A stretch of DNA of 64,000 nucleotides from Hartmannibacter diazotrophicus (GCF_900231165.1 NZ_LT960614.1:4480001-4544000), one strand, 5' to 3'; positions 20,546-30,019 are shown, numbered from the stretch's first letter. Notes: generated by a model not told the origin, from the letters alone. Program-made: numbers and translations.

Positions 20546-21244
20546 TTGAAAGCGACGCGATCACCGCGACGAATGGTCGACCAGAAGCAGGCCGTTCAGC
20601 CGACGTTGCGAAATTTCGCCTACGAGGCGATTCGAAACACCATTGCGCAGATGGATTTTTATTCGACGCCGGACGCCATCCGGCTTGATGAGCGGGAACT
20701 GGCCGAACAGCTCGGCGTCAGCCGCACGCCGATCCGCGAGGCCCTCTGCGTCCTGGCTCGCGAGGGGCTCGTCCAGTCGGTCGCCCGCAGCGGCTTCTTC
20801 GTCATGAAGAAATCGCGCGACGAGATTGTGGAAATGATCTGTGCCTGGGCGAGTCTTGAATCCATGGCGGCAAGACTTGCGACCGAGCGGGCAACGGACG
20901 AGGAACTGTCCTCGCTCAAAGGGCTGTTCGAGGACGCCGACAACGCCGACGAGGGTGCCGACGAGGTCTATTCGGACGCCAATTTCCGCTTTCACCAGGA
21001 AATTCTTCGCCTCGGCGGCAACACGATCATCGATGGTCTGACGAGCGGGTTGCTGGTGCACATGAAGGCCATCCGGCGGGCGGCGCTCAAGCAGGAGCTG
21101 CGTGCCGAACGGTCCAGATCCGAGCACTCGGAGATCATTCACGCCCTCAAGGCGCGTGATGCGGATCTGGCCGGCGTCCTCGTGCGCAATCATGCGCTGG
21201 GCCTGGCCACCCACGTGCGCGAACACGGGTTGTCCAGAGGCTGA
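20546..21244 (+). CDS. GntR family transcriptional regulator, FCD type (paralogue 1)
   Basis: A one-domain winged helix (about residues 18-85, with LDERELAEQLGVSRTPIREA) is joined to an FCD effector domain carrying the metal or ligand residues of the family (FRFHQEI, LLVHMKAIR, late NHALGL). FCD GntR regulators sense organic acids. It is clearly paralogous to the regulators at 22461-23195 and 34412-35128, sharing the MDFYST-type lead and the closing HALGLA. I prefer the TTG at 20546, nine bases after GGAGGG; an ATG at 20573 is the alternative. The paralogy and flanking operator tie it to the oxalate block. Confidence 0.87.
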   Translation: MKATRSPRRMVDQKQAVQPTLRNFAYEAIRNTIAQMDFYSTPDAIRLDERELAEQLGVSRTPIREALCVLAREGLVQSVARSGFFVMKKSRDEIVEMICAWASLESMAARLATERATDEELSSLKGLFEDADNADEGADEVYSDANFRFHQEILRLGGNTIIDGLTSGLLVHMKAIRRAALKQELRAERSRSEHSEIIHALKARDADLAGVLVRNHALGLATHVREHGLSRG

Positions 21245-21273
21245 AGAACAAGACGGTGGCGCGCCGGAGGCGA

Positions 21274-22284
21274 TCAGGCCTCGGCGCCCACCGTCATGAC
21301 GATCTTGCCGATATGGCTGCTGGTCTCCATCAGCGCATGCGCCTTCGCGGCCTCGGCCAGCGGGAAGACCGCGTGGATCACCGGCTTCACGGTGCCGGCG
21401 GCGACAAGCGGCCAGACCTTTTCCTCAAGCTCGGCGGCGATCTTCGCCTTGGCGGCCACCGACTGGGCCCGAAGCGTCGAGCCGGTCTGGATGAGGCGCT
21501 TCATCATCAGGCGGGTGAAATCGATCTCCACCTTCGAGCCCATCAGGAAGGCGATGTTGACGATCCGCCCATCGTTGGCGGCGGCAACGTAGTTCTGCTC
21601 GATATAGGGGCCGCCGACCATGTCGAGGATCAGCTCGACGCCCTTCTTGTCGGTCGCATTGCGCACCTCTTCCAGCCAGTTCTGGGTCTTGTAGTTGATG
21701 GCGAGATCCGCGCCGAGCTTGCGGCAGGCCTCGCATTTTTCATCCGAGCCCGCCGTCGTGAAGACCCGAGCGCCGAACGCCTTGGCAAGCATGATCGCCG
21801 TGGTGCCGATGCCGGACGAACCGCCATGAATGAGCAGCGTCTCGCCGGCCTTCAGGCCGCCGCGCTGAAAGACGTTGTGCCAGACGGTAAAGAAGGTCTC
21901 CGGCAGCGCGGCCGCCGTCACCCAGTCGAGATCGCCCGGCAGCGGCAGAACGTTGCGCCCGTCGACAAGGGCATACTCGGCGTAGCCGCCGCCCGGCGTC
22001 AGCGCCACGACCTTGTCGCCGACCGACCAGCGCTGCGTCCCCTCGCCGACCGCCGCGATGATGCCGCTGACCTCAAGCCCCGGCAGATCCGTCGTTCCCT
22101 TCGGCGGCGGATAGGCGCCAGAGCGCTGCAGCACGTCGGGACGGTTGACCCCCGCGGCCATCACCTTGACCAGCACCTCGCCCGGACCCGGCGCCGGCAC
22201 CGGGCGCGTGTCGGGCTGCAGGACCTCGGGCCCGCCCGGCTCCTTGATGGCGATGACGGTCATGGTCTCGGGCAGACTGGTCAT
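21274..22284 (-). CDS. NAD(P)H:quinone oxidoreductase, zeta-crystallin type (MDR family)
   Basis: The 336-residue protein is a zinc-independent medium-chain dehydrogenase/reductase of the QOR/PIG3 type. The N-terminal GroES-like fold shows AAGVNRPDVLQRSGAYPPP, and the Rossmann domain shows the NADPH motif GGSSGIGTTAIMLAKAFGARV (GGSSGIG then AxAFGA). It lacks the cysteine/histidine zinc ligands. It probably reduces a quinone or enal with NADPH. It is convergent with GntR paralogue 1 and 176 bases downstream of paralogue 2 on the same strand, so it may be co-transcribed with the latter. Confidence 0.9.
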   Translation of the reverse strand: MTSLPETMTVIAIKEPGGPEVLQPDTRPVPAPGPGEVLVKVMAAGVNRPDVLQRSGAYPPPKGTTDLPGLEVSGIIAAVGEGTQRWSVGDKVVALTPGGGYAEYALVDGRNVLPLPGDLDWVTAAALPETFFTVWHNVFQRGGLKAGETLLIHGGSSGIGTTAIMLAKAFGARVFTTAGSDEKCEACRKLGADLAINYKTQNWLEEVRNATDKKGVELILDMVGGPYIEQNYVAAANDGRIVNIAFLMGSKVEIDFTRLMMKRLIQTGSTLRAQSVAAKAKIAAELEEKVWPLVAAGTVKPVIHAVFPLAEAAKAHALMETSSHIGKIVMTVGAEA

Positions 22285-22460
22285 GGGAGCGCTCCGGATC
22301 GATTGGGAGTGACAGGGCGGCCGGATAAAGGCTTGAGCGGGACGTAAGACGCCTGCCAGAGCCGGTCAAGTCCGCAGACGGCGGCCACTCAAGGAAATGG
22401 CTGCCGACGCGAGCAGCGTCCGGCAGCCATGACAGAAAAACAGCGATCGGTCGCGAACGC

Positions 22461-23195
22461 TCAGTCGAAGATGCCCTCGCTGTGCTTGTCCACATAGTCG
22501 GCAAGGCCGAGCGTGTGGTCGCGCGCCAGCTTTTCGGCGAGCTCCGTGTCGCGCGCCTCGAGCGCGGCGATGATGGCGCGGTGATCGAGGATCGACTGGC
22601 TGGCGCGATCGTCGCGCCCGATGGTGATCTGGCGGATGCCGCGCACATGCAACAGCAGGTTCTCCGTCATTTCGGCAAGCACTTGCGAACCGGTCAGCTG
22701 AATGATCGTCTGATGGAAGCGGATATTCGCAGTCGAATAATCGGACAGATAGTCGGACGGCTTGTGGGTCTCGTCGAACTCCGCGAACATCGGCCGAAGC
22801 TTGGCGATGTCGGCGTCCTTGGCCCGCTGGGTCACGAGGCGGGCTGCCATGCCCTCCAGTGCCGCCCAGGCCTGGACCATCTCGATGACTTCGCGCTTCG
22901 TCTTGCGCAGGACGATGATCCCCCGCCGCGGCATCGACTTGACGAAACCCTGCTGCTCCAGCATGGCAATCGCTTCGCGAACCGGAGTTCGGCTGATCCC
23001 AAGACGTTCGGACAACTGTCGCTCGTCGAGCCAGGTTGGCTCGTTGCTGCTATAGATGTCCATGTTGGTGATGGCCTGTTTCAACGCGCTGTAGACGCGC
23101 GTCTTGTAGGTCTGCTCGGGAGCAAACTTTTCCAGCACCAGTTCCGGTGTCGACTCGTCGGCGATCGGCCACCGAACCTGCGATTTGATTGCCAC
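22461..23195 (-). CDS. GntR family transcriptional regulator, FCD type (paralogue 2)
   Basis: The 244-residue product has a GntR winged helix (LDERQLSERLGISRTPVREA near residues 55-75, wing PRRGIIVLRK) and an FCD domain with NIRFHQTIIQL, LLLHVRGIRQ and ARDHTLGL, the usual metal-binding histidine positions. It is closest to the regulator at 34412-35128: both share RTPVREAIAMLE, LLLHVRGIRQI and HTLGL. A near-exact operator palindrome (23226-23242) lies 31 bases upstream of its start, which suggests autoregulation. Likely effectors are oxalate or glyoxylate, or a CoA ester; this is inference. Confidence 0.9.
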   Translation of the reverse strand: MAIKSQVRWPIADESTPELVLEKFAPEQTYKTRVYSALKQAITNMDIYSSNEPTWLDERQLSERLGISRTPVREAIAMLEQQGFVKSMPRRGIIVLRKTKREVIEMVQAWAALEGMAARLVTQRAKDADIAKLRPMFAEFDETHKPSDYLSDYSTANIRFHQTIIQLTGSQVLAEMTENLLLHVRGIRQITIGRDDRASQSILDHRAIIAALEARDTELAEKLARDHTLGLADYVDKHSEGIFD

Positions 23196-23225
23196 CTGCT
23201 ACGCCTCCCAAACCATCCACTTCAC

Positions 23226-23242
23226 TGGGATTTATAATGCCA
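23226..23242. promoter_or_regulatory. Palindromic operator site 2 (one mismatch)
   Basis: The sequence TGGGATTTATAATGCCA differs from TGGYAT-N5-ATGCCA by one base. A second, overlapping dyad, ATAATGC...GCATTAT, runs to about 23254. Placed 31 bases before the GntR paralogue 2 start, it is well positioned for autorepression. Confidence 0.65.
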
Positions 23243-23342
23243 TCTCAGCATTATTGCACGAAGTGAGAGGGAGGTGAGACAATTCATCCCGAAACGGCAG
23301 TATTTGAGGGGGTTCCTCTCTGAATCCCGGCGTTCAGGCGTT

Positions 23343-23375
23343 ATGGCGTCCGATTTTTTGCATACCGGACGCCAT
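23343..23375. terminator. Hairpin after the PEP carboxylase gene
   Basis: A perfect ten-base-pair stem, ATGGCGTCCG with CGGACGCCAT, encloses a loop of about 13 bases just beyond the PEP carboxylase stop on the minus strand. There is no T tract after it in that direction, so it may be an attenuating or mRNA-stabilising structure rather than a classic terminator. Confidence 0.5.
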
Positions 23376-23379
23376 TCGA

Positions 23380-26235
23380 TCACCCATGAGCGCCGAACTC
23401 AAGCGCAATGGCCGCTCCGATTTCGAGAATCGCCGCGTGGCATTCCGTGATCGGATCGATCAGCCGCGCGCTCAGGGACTCGTAGTTGGCCGGCGCCTCG
23501 CCCGGATATGTGTACGATTCACGCAATTTATAGCCCGACATGTCCGCCCCGTCGGCCGGATAGGCATCGTGCAGCAGCGCGACGGCCTCGGGAATGCGTA
23601 GCGCGAAGATGAGCTGCATGATGTCGTCGCGCGAAATGTCGTTGCGCGTCGAGAACCGGGGCACGCGGGCCGCCATGAGGAAAATGTGCTGGAGAAGCGC
23701 CAGTCGCACCGCGTGCAGCATGTCGAGCCGCTGCCGCTTCTCGCTGACCTCCGAACCCGGATTGAGCCCGCAGCGATCGAGCACCCGGTGCAGCCAGATG
23801 GCGTCGAGCCTGAGCTTCACGGCCATCGCGCTGATCGAGGCCGCCCTATCGTCCTCTTCCAGAAGCTGGGTGATGAAGAGACATGGCTCGGCCAGATGCG
23901 GTTCCGCCCCCGCATAGGGCCGGGTCGACCAGAAGACCGGATCGTAGAGCACCGCGAAGGCCGCCAGTGCCTTGATGCTCGACCGCTTTTTCATCTCGCT
24001 GACATGCGACGTCAGCCGGCGCAGCCGGTCCGATGTCGCATAGACGTCCACGAACCGGTCCTCGTCGCCGCGCATCGCCGTGCCGAAGCCCGCGATCACC
24101 GTCAGCGGATGACCGAGCTGCTGCAGGATGGCGTTGTGCGGGATCGCCCGGAACTTGCGCACCTGATGCACGTCGCTGGCCGAGACGTCGAACTGCCGCC
24201 GCGACTTGCGCGAGCCCGTCTCGTTGAGAAGACCGGGCGCAAAGGAGCCGAGAGTTACGTGATAGGCCCGGTCATCCAGCAGGTGATCGTGGAAATTGGC
24301 GACCCGGCGATAGAAGTCGAGCGAGAAATTCGTCCGCGAATAAAGCGCATCCTCGCCGGCAAGATCGCGCCAGTCCGCTTCAGCCTCGATCAGGCGGCTG
24401 ACCGTAGCAAGGGCAAGCTCCGGCGTTTCGAAATAGACAAAGCCGTCGCCGCCCTGGAAGGTCACCTCGTGCTTGACCTTGATCCCGAGCGTTTCGAACT
24501 GCATCCGGGCCCACGGACTGAACACATAGAGCGAGCGATCGACAAAGGAACGCTGGTGCGCTCCGCGCCCCGCCGATTCGCCGTGGGTGTCGAAGATCAG
24601 GACCTCGACGTCGGTCAGGCCGTGACGCTCGCAGGTGCGGGCAAGCTGGCCGTGAAGACGCTCGATCGCCAGGGCCGCCGGAATCTGGCCCATGAAGCGG
24701 CCGGAGTCGGAAAAGCCGGTCTGGATCGCGATCCGGCCGCGCTTGCGCACCATCTCGCAATATTCAGGCGTGCTTGCCAGGGCCTCGAAGAACCGCGAGG
24801 CGCTTTCCAGCGCTGCAGGCGTCTCGAACAGCGGCGAGACGTCGATCTTGTGGTCGACGCCGAAGAGCTTGGAAAAATAGAAGGCCGTCAGCGCCGTCGC
24901 CGGCAGTTCGCATTCGGCGATCAGCATGCGGATCGAGCAGTCGCGGTCGACATGCTTCAGGATCTGCGCGGCGATGATGAACATGCGCAGCGCCGTCTTC
25001 TGCTCGATGTCGAGCGAGCCGAAATTGACCTTCAGCGGCTCGGCGTCGCGGATGAGGCCCGCCAGGCGGTCCATCATCGACCGGCTACCGATCTGCTCCT
25101 CCGACTCCATGTCGAGATGCTGCATGATCGCATTGTGAAGCTGCGTGGCGTTGATGCGCATGTGCACCTCGCCGACGCCGAAGCCGAGCGACTTCATCTC
25201 GCTGCGCAGGGTGATCAGCTCGATCGCCAGATCGTCTGGCGCCTCCTCGATCGCCTCGTTGAGCATGGCGACGAGCGCGTCGACACTCACCTCCTTGTGC
25301 GGATGGTCCGACGTCAGAAGGTCGGCCGCCGTGTCGAGCGAGCCCTTGTCGAGCGGTTCCTGGGAAAAGGCCTCGTGGACCCAGGCGCTCCAGGCGCGAA
25401 GCCGCTTCAGTCGCAGCGACAGCTGGCCGATGCGGCTGTTCTCCTCGGCAGCGCCGGGAAACTTGTCGCAAATCCGTTCCAGGACCGTCTCGTAGCGGGA
25501 GATCTGGTGAACCTTTTCCGCCAGCCGGAAGCGGAACGTATCGCTCCAGCGGATGTCCGTGCGCCCGTCGAGGTCATAGCCGATCCAGGTCCCGAGCCCG
25601 GAAAAGCCGACATTGGTCTGCTTCCAGTCGTCCGGATGGCGCTCCTTCATCACGGCGACCGCAACGCGGGTGAAGGTCACGAGAGCCGCCTTCGCGGCAT
25701 CGAGCGCGTCGAGCGTCGCCGCGTGCTCGATCTGCAGCGTCATCGGCGAATCGGGACCGAGAGGATCGGACGGCGTCGCCACGTCGTGGCCGCTCGCCTT
25801 GCGGGCCAGCGCCTGACGCTGGCTGCGCTTCAGGAGGAAGGTCGGATGGGCCGTGAAGACGATGCCGATGCGGGCGCGCTCCAGAAGCGCGAGATCGTCC
25901 TCAAAGGAGCCGCCGCTGCCGATCAGCTTCTCGATCGCCGCCCTCAGCCGGTCCACGTTGTCTTTGAGGGCGACCGGGCCGACATAGGCGCCAAGCCCTT
26001 CGGCCCGCGCCTCGAAGGATTCCTGCCCGAGCCGGCGGGCCAGATTGATCAGGTCCTCGTGGGCCAGCTTGCCGGCTTCCATGTCCCGGGAAAGTTCGAA
26101 GGAAAGCTGCGCCACGGGATTGTATCGCGGCTCGTCCCTCAGGCGCCCGCGAAAGCTCTCCAGGCGGCTGCGGCACTGCGCCTCGAGGGTGGCAGGATCG
26201 GTGAGCGGCCCTTGAACGATGGCTGCGCTATCCAT
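23380..26235 (-). CDS. ppc: Phosphoenolpyruvate carboxylase, divergent (methylotroph-type)
   Basis: This 951-residue protein aligns over the whole PEPC family length. PEPC carboxylates PEP to oxaloacetate, a key step of the serine cycle. The first catalytic site reads VFTAHPTFLLKRSQ (His130), where typical enzymes have TAHPTE. The second region reads TGFSDSGRFMGQ near residue 505 instead of GYSDS.KD.G, and the third reads GRGAHQRSF instead of GRGGGP-like. The catalytic histidine and SDS remain, but the changes are notable. From memory, the acetyl-CoA-independent PEPCs of serine-cycle methylotrophs form such a divergent group. The ATG at 26235 follows GTGAGG. No operator palindrome is seen upstream. 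Confidence 0.85.
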   Translation of the reverse strand: MDSAAIVQGPLTDPATLEAQCRSRLESFRGRLRDEPRYNPVAQLSFELSRDMEAGKLAHEDLINLARRLGQESFEARAEGLGAYVGPVALKDNVDRLRAAIEKLIGSGGSFEDDLALLERARIGIVFTAHPTFLLKRSQRQALARKASGHDVATPSDPLGPDSPMTLQIEHAATLDALDAAKAALVTFTRVAVAVMKERHPDDWKQTNVGFSGLGTWIGYDLDGRTDIRWSDTFRFRLAEKVHQISRYETVLERICDKFPGAAEENSRIGQLSLRLKRLRAWSAWVHEAFSQEPLDKGSLDTAADLLTSDHPHKEVSVDALVAMLNEAIEEAPDDLAIELITLRSEMKSLGFGVGEVHMRINATQLHNAIMQHLDMESEEQIGSRSMMDRLAGLIRDAEPLKVNFGSLDIEQKTALRMFIIAAQILKHVDRDCSIRMLIAECELPATALTAFYFSKLFGVDHKIDVSPLFETPAALESASRFFEALASTPEYCEMVRKRGRIAIQTGFSDSGRFMGQIPAALAIERLHGQLARTCERHGLTDVEVLIFDTHGESAGRGAHQRSFVDRSLYVFSPWARMQFETLGIKVKHEVTFQGGDGFVYFETPELALATVSRLIEAEADWRDLAGEDALYSRTNFSLDFYRRVANFHDHLLDDRAYHVTLGSFAPGLLNETGSRKSRRQFDVSASDVHQVRKFRAIPHNAILQQLGHPLTVIAGFGTAMRGDEDRFVDVYATSDRLRRLTSHVSEMKKRSSIKALAAFAVLYDPVFWSTRPYAGAEPHLAEPCLFITQLLEEDDRAASISAMAVKLRLDAIWLHRVLDRCGLNPGSEVSEKRQRLDMLHAVRLALLQHIFLMAARVPRFSTRNDISRDDIMQLIFALRIPEAVALLHDAYPADGADMSGYKLRESYTYPGEAPANYESLSARLIDPITECHAAILEIGAAIALEFGAHG

Positions 26236-26605
26236 GTCGACCTCACTTCCGTCTGGTTTCGCCTCATGATTAGACGCAGGACGCGTCCCCCGGCAAGACA
26301 CCACGGTGATCAATAAAGAGGCATGCAAGGCAAAGCGCCGTACGACATTCGGGCGGATGCCGGAGCATGACGGCAAAGCCCCGGAAATTCATGCGTTTAG
26401 AGGCAGGATTCGGAACCGAAACGGAGAATAGAATGCCCGATTGCAAGGCGGCACCCGTCGGCCGGTAAAACAGTTTCGCCGCCGGATAATGCGCCGGCAC
26501 CCTCATCCGCTTGGCGATCCTGGATTCATACCGCGAGCACCGCGGCCCGAAGGCCGCCTCCCGCCGCGGGCGCGCCCGGCTGGGAACAGGCCAGCAGATC
26601 GTGCC

Positions 26606-26635
26606 AATAGAAAAACGGGCGCCAGAGGCGCCCGT
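26606..26635 (-). terminator. Intrinsic terminator after the molybdenum hydroxylase genes
   Basis: On the minus strand a nine-base-pair stem, ACGGGCGCC with GGCGCCCGT around TCT, is followed by TTTTTCTATT. It sits 25 bases after the large-subunit stop. Confidence 0.88.
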
Positions 26636-26659
26636 CCTGTGAATGCCCTGCGCGCTGTC

Positions 26660-28936
26660 CTACGCTTTCCCAAGCGCCGCGAGCACGCGATCCGGCGTCA
26701 TCGGCATCTTGCGCAGACGGACGCCCGTCGCATCGAAGAAGGCGTTCGCGACCGCACCCGGCACGATGCGGGTCGAGGATTCGCCAGCGCCCAGCGGCCC
26801 GAGTTCGGGATGCTCGATCAGGTGAATCTCGACCTCTTCCGGGATGTCCTGCATCTCCATGATCGGATAGGAGTCCCAGTCGTGCGAGCGAACCATCGCT
26901 TCATCGAAATCCACCTCCTCGAACAGCGTGCGGCTGAGAGCCATCATGACGCTGCCCTCGATGGTCGAGCGGATCGCCCTGGCGTTGATGACCTGGCCGT
27001 GGTCGGCGGCGACGGTGAATTTCCGCACCCAGACCCGGCCCGTCTTCCGGTTCACTTCGACTTCGGCGACGACCGCGTTGACTGGACCGCCACGCTGCGC
27101 ATAGGCAATGCCACGCCCTTTCAGGATGTCGCCCTCGCCCGGATCGGGATTGGGACCGACGCGCGTTTGCCACTTCGCCGCCTTGGCGGCCGTCTCCACC
27201 ACCGCGATATCGCGAGGGTCCGTCAGATATTTCAGCCGGAAGGCAACGGGGTCCATGTTCGCCGCCAGCGCCACCTCGTCGATGAAGCTCTCCTGCCCGA
27301 AATGCACCTCCGGCCCCATCGGGTCACGCATATGCGCGGTCCTGAGCGGCGAAGCGGTCAGCAGAAGCGGATCGATCACCTGTTCGGTGTAGCGCATGGT
27401 GGCGAACTTGTAGGACTGCTCCGGCGACCGGGAGGCGTAGCCATTTTCGGGCTTGCGCTCCAGCAGATGGCCGGCCAGCAGCGAGCCCGCCTCGTCGCCG
27501 CGCGAGCGCATGTTGCTGCGGGAGAAGGCCTTGATGGTGAAGTTGTAGCCGACGACGTTGCCATCCGCATCGAGGCCCGCCCTGCCCGTGGTGACGGCAG
27601 CAACGCCTTTCGGATCCCAGGCAATGCCTTCGTGGCGCATCCACTGCACGCGCACGGGTCGACCGACCGCCGCCGATAGAACCGCCGCATCCGCCGCGCC
27701 GTCATCGGCGTCCGAACGCCCGTAGGACCCCGGACCCGGCATCCAGATCGCCCGGACGTTTTCCTCCGGAATGCCGAGCACATCGGCGACACCGGGCCGG
27801 ACCGAATGCGGCTTTTGCGAATCCGTCCACACCGTCACCCCGTCCCGCGTGACATCGGCCAGACCGAAGGCCGGAGCCATGCGCGAATGACTTTGGAATG
27901 GCCATTCGTACTGGGCAGTGATCTGCTTCGGCGCGCCTTTGATAGCGCCGTCCACGTCGCCGTCTTCCGTCGTGTGCTTTTCCGACATGACCTTTGCGCC
28001 GCGGATGTAGTCGTGCAGTCCGGACGTGGTCGTCTTCAGTTGCGGCGAAGGGTCCGACCAGGTCACCTTCAACTCCTGCGACGCACGAATCGCGTCCCAC
28101 TCTTCCTCTGCCACGACGCCAAGGAAATGGTCCTTCCACACGACCTGCGCCGCGAACGGGGCCACCGATGCCGTATCGACCTCGACCGGAACCGCTCCGG
28201 CAACGGGTGGGCGCACCATTCGCCCGTGCAGCATGCCGGGCAAGACCATGTGATGGGCATAGCTGCGTGTCGCCATGACCTTGCCGGGCACGTCCTTGCG
28301 CGGCACTTCGGTCCCGACGAGGGTGTACTGATCCGGCGATTTCGGGGGAAACTTGCTCTTCAGGGTGAGGCTGTTGCCGTATTTCCCGTTCCACTGAATG
28401 GTCGACGAGAAATAGCGGTTGCCGACAAGTTCGCCATAGGTCACCGATTTCGAGGCGTCCGCGACCGCGACGACTGTTCCGTCCTTCACCGTCAGCGCAT
28501 CGGCGGGAAGTTCCAGTTTCTTGGCGGCCATGTCCATGAGCACCCGGCGCGCCTCGGCCGCTGCGTTGCGAATAGCGACGCCGCTCTCCTGCACGCCGGT
28601 GCTGCCCGACGCCCCGCCCTGATCGACGGTGAGCGCGGTGTCGCCTTGGATCACGTTGACGCGGTCGATGCCGACATCCAGTTCCTCGGCCGCCATGATG
28701 GCGATGCCCGTGTCGGTTCCCTGGCCCATGTCCATCTTGCCCCAGTACACCGTGACGGTGTTGTCCGAGGAGACGGCGATCCACGAATCGAGCGAGGCGG
28801 GATCGAGCGGCCTGTTGGTCGCGCGCGCCGCAGCAGGATCGGTGGTTTCCAGAATGCCGGCCGGCACGGCAAACGCGACGACAAGAGCGCCGCCGGCTTT
28901 GAGCAGATCGCGGCGCGCAAGGCTTGGATTGATCAT
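26660..28936 (-). CDS. Xanthine dehydrogenase-family molybdopterin-binding subunit, Tat-exported (IorB-like)
   Basis: This is the catalytic subunit of a molybdenum hydroxylase that oxidises an aldehyde or N-heterocycle with water as oxygen donor. The ATG at 28936 follows a GGGGGGATGGG site and gives 758 residues with an N-terminal twin-arginine signal (LARRDLLKAGGALVVAFAVP), so the enzyme acts in the periplasm. Family signatures are GKMDMGQGTDTG, GGASGSTGVQESG, GPGSYGRSDADDG and, near the C-terminus, GAGESSTRIVPGAVANA with the likely catalytic glutamate. The architecture matches the isoquinoline 1-oxidoreductase beta/aldehyde dehydrogenase type. Its small subunit is just upstream. No FAD subunit or cytochrome is adjacent, so the electron acceptor is unknown. 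In this setting a C2 aldehyde such as glyoxylate is a tempting but unproven substrate. Confidence 0.88.
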   Translation of the reverse strand: MINPSLARRDLLKAGGALVVAFAVPAGILETTDPAAARATNRPLDPASLDSWIAVSSDNTVTVYWGKMDMGQGTDTGIAIMAAEELDVGIDRVNVIQGDTALTVDQGGASGSTGVQESGVAIRNAAAEARRVLMDMAAKKLELPADALTVKDGTVVAVADASKSVTYGELVGNRYFSSTIQWNGKYGNSLTLKSKFPPKSPDQYTLVGTEVPRKDVPGKVMATRSYAHHMVLPGMLHGRMVRPPVAGAVPVEVDTASVAPFAAQVVWKDHFLGVVAEEEWDAIRASQELKVTWSDPSPQLKTTTSGLHDYIRGAKVMSEKHTTEDGDVDGAIKGAPKQITAQYEWPFQSHSRMAPAFGLADVTRDGVTVWTDSQKPHSVRPGVADVLGIPEENVRAIWMPGPGSYGRSDADDGAADAAVLSAAVGRPVRVQWMRHEGIAWDPKGVAAVTTGRAGLDADGNVVGYNFTIKAFSRSNMRSRGDEAGSLLAGHLLERKPENGYASRSPEQSYKFATMRYTEQVIDPLLLTASPLRTAHMRDPMGPEVHFGQESFIDEVALAANMDPVAFRLKYLTDPRDIAVVETAAKAAKWQTRVGPNPDPGEGDILKGRGIAYAQRGGPVNAVVAEVEVNRKTGRVWVRKFTVAADHGQVINARAIRSTIEGSVMMALSRTLFEEVDFDEAMVRSHDWDSYPIMEMQDIPEEVEIHLIEHPELGPLGAGESSTRIVPGAVANAFFDATGVRLRKMPMTPDRVLAALGKA

Positions 28937-28950
28937 TTTCCCATCCCCCC

Positions 28951-29418
28951 TCAGGTCCGCATTTCCTTGGCCGCGCGCTTGACCGCCCGCATGATCGACA
29001 TGTGGGTGGCGCAGCGGCACTTCAGGCCGACGAATTCGTCACGGATGTCCTGGTCCGTGGCGTCGGGATTCCGCTCCAAGAGCGCGACCGTGTACATCAT
29101 CCAGCCATTGGTGCAGTAGCCGCACTGCGGGACTTCCTCGGCCATGAAGGCGGCTTGAACGGGATGCGGCTTTTCCTCGGTGCCGAGGCCGTCGAGCGTG
29201 CGGATGTCTCCGTCCACCGCCGAGACCGGGGTCACGCAGGAGCGGATCGGCTGGTTGTCCATGAGAACCGTGCAGGCGCCGCACTGGGCAAGCCCGCAGC
29301 CGAATTTCGGCCCCTTGAGTTCGAGTGCGCCGCGCAGCGCATAGAGCAGCGGCATCTCGGGATCAGCCGTGATGTCCCGCATGGTGCCGTCGATCTTAAT
29401 CGAGAATTTTTCTTTCAT
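28951..29418 (-). CDS. (2Fe-2S)-binding small subunit of the molybdenum hydroxylase (IorA-like)
   Basis: The 155-residue protein carries two 2Fe-2S clusters passing electrons from the molybdenum site. The plant-ferredoxin-type cluster is CGLAQCGACTVL with a later SCVTP, and the second cluster is QCGYCTNGW with KCRCATH. It has no export signal of its own and would ride with the Tat-signal-bearing large subunit. The ATG at 29418 has a GGGAGGG site; longer frames lack support. Only 14 bases separate it from the large-subunit gene. Confidence 0.93.
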   Translation of the reverse strand: MKEKFSIKIDGTMRDITADPEMPLLYALRGALELKGPKFGCGLAQCGACTVLMDNQPIRSCVTPVSAVDGDIRTLDGLGTEEKPHPVQAAFMAEEVPQCGYCTNGWMMYTVALLERNPDATDQDIRDEFVGLKCRCATHMSIMRAVKRAAKEMRT

Positions 29419-29981
29419 CGTTCCCTCCCTGTCTCCTGCATGACTGCATGCGATCGATCCGTGCGGCGACAGGCGGCGGGCAAGCCGTCCCGGCGCGCTG
29501 TCCGGCGCGTTGGATGCCGGGGCGACGAAACGGAACGGCAGAGGTGCCCCAGGGGGTCGAACGTGACCGAACACCATTGAGCGCAGGCGGAGGCTCAATT
29601 TGCTGCATGCGGATGGACGCGCTCCAGGCCGGACAAGTCCGTCCGTCCGTCCGGACCGGAGAAGAGGCCGACTGCCGGATGCGGAAGTCGCCAGCGGCTC
29701 GTCGGCGGAGATGGGCTCGCGGCTTGCTTGTCCCCTCCTGCGGCGAGCCTAGGAGGTTCATCCGGTTGTTTGGAAGAATTGAAACGCTATGCCACTCAGG
29801 CCGGATGAAATTGGCACGACGAGAAGGCAAAAGCCGCGGCGTCGCCCGAAATTGTGGCCCGGGGCCATTTCCGGCGAGGCGCAAGGCGCGGCGGGCCGCT
29901 CGCGGGGCAGGATTTCCCGAGCGTCGTTCGGGTGCCTGCGAAGGGTGTGAACGAGGGCCGCCTGCGGCCGGCGCGGGCCTG
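29419..29981. other. Intergenic region, no gene recognised
   Basis: This stretch of about 560 bases lies between the molybdenum hydroxylase small subunit and the terminator of frc copy 1. It presumably contains the hydroxylase promoter. Open frames on both strands are arginine- and proline-rich and unlike any family. No operator palindrome occurs here. Confidence 0.5.
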
Positions 29982-30019
29982 AAAATAAAAAAGGATGGCG
30001 CGCAAGAAGCGCGTCATCC
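29982..30019 (-). terminator. Intrinsic terminator after frc copy 1
   Basis: On the minus strand an eleven-base-pair stem with one mismatch (GGATGACGCGC/GCGCGCCATCC) is followed by TTTTTTATTTTC. Confidence 0.87.

Noticed and set aside
23686-26316. 876-codon plus-strand frame opposite the PEP carboxylase gene
   Set aside because: Antisense shadow; biased His/Arg/Asp composition and no family.
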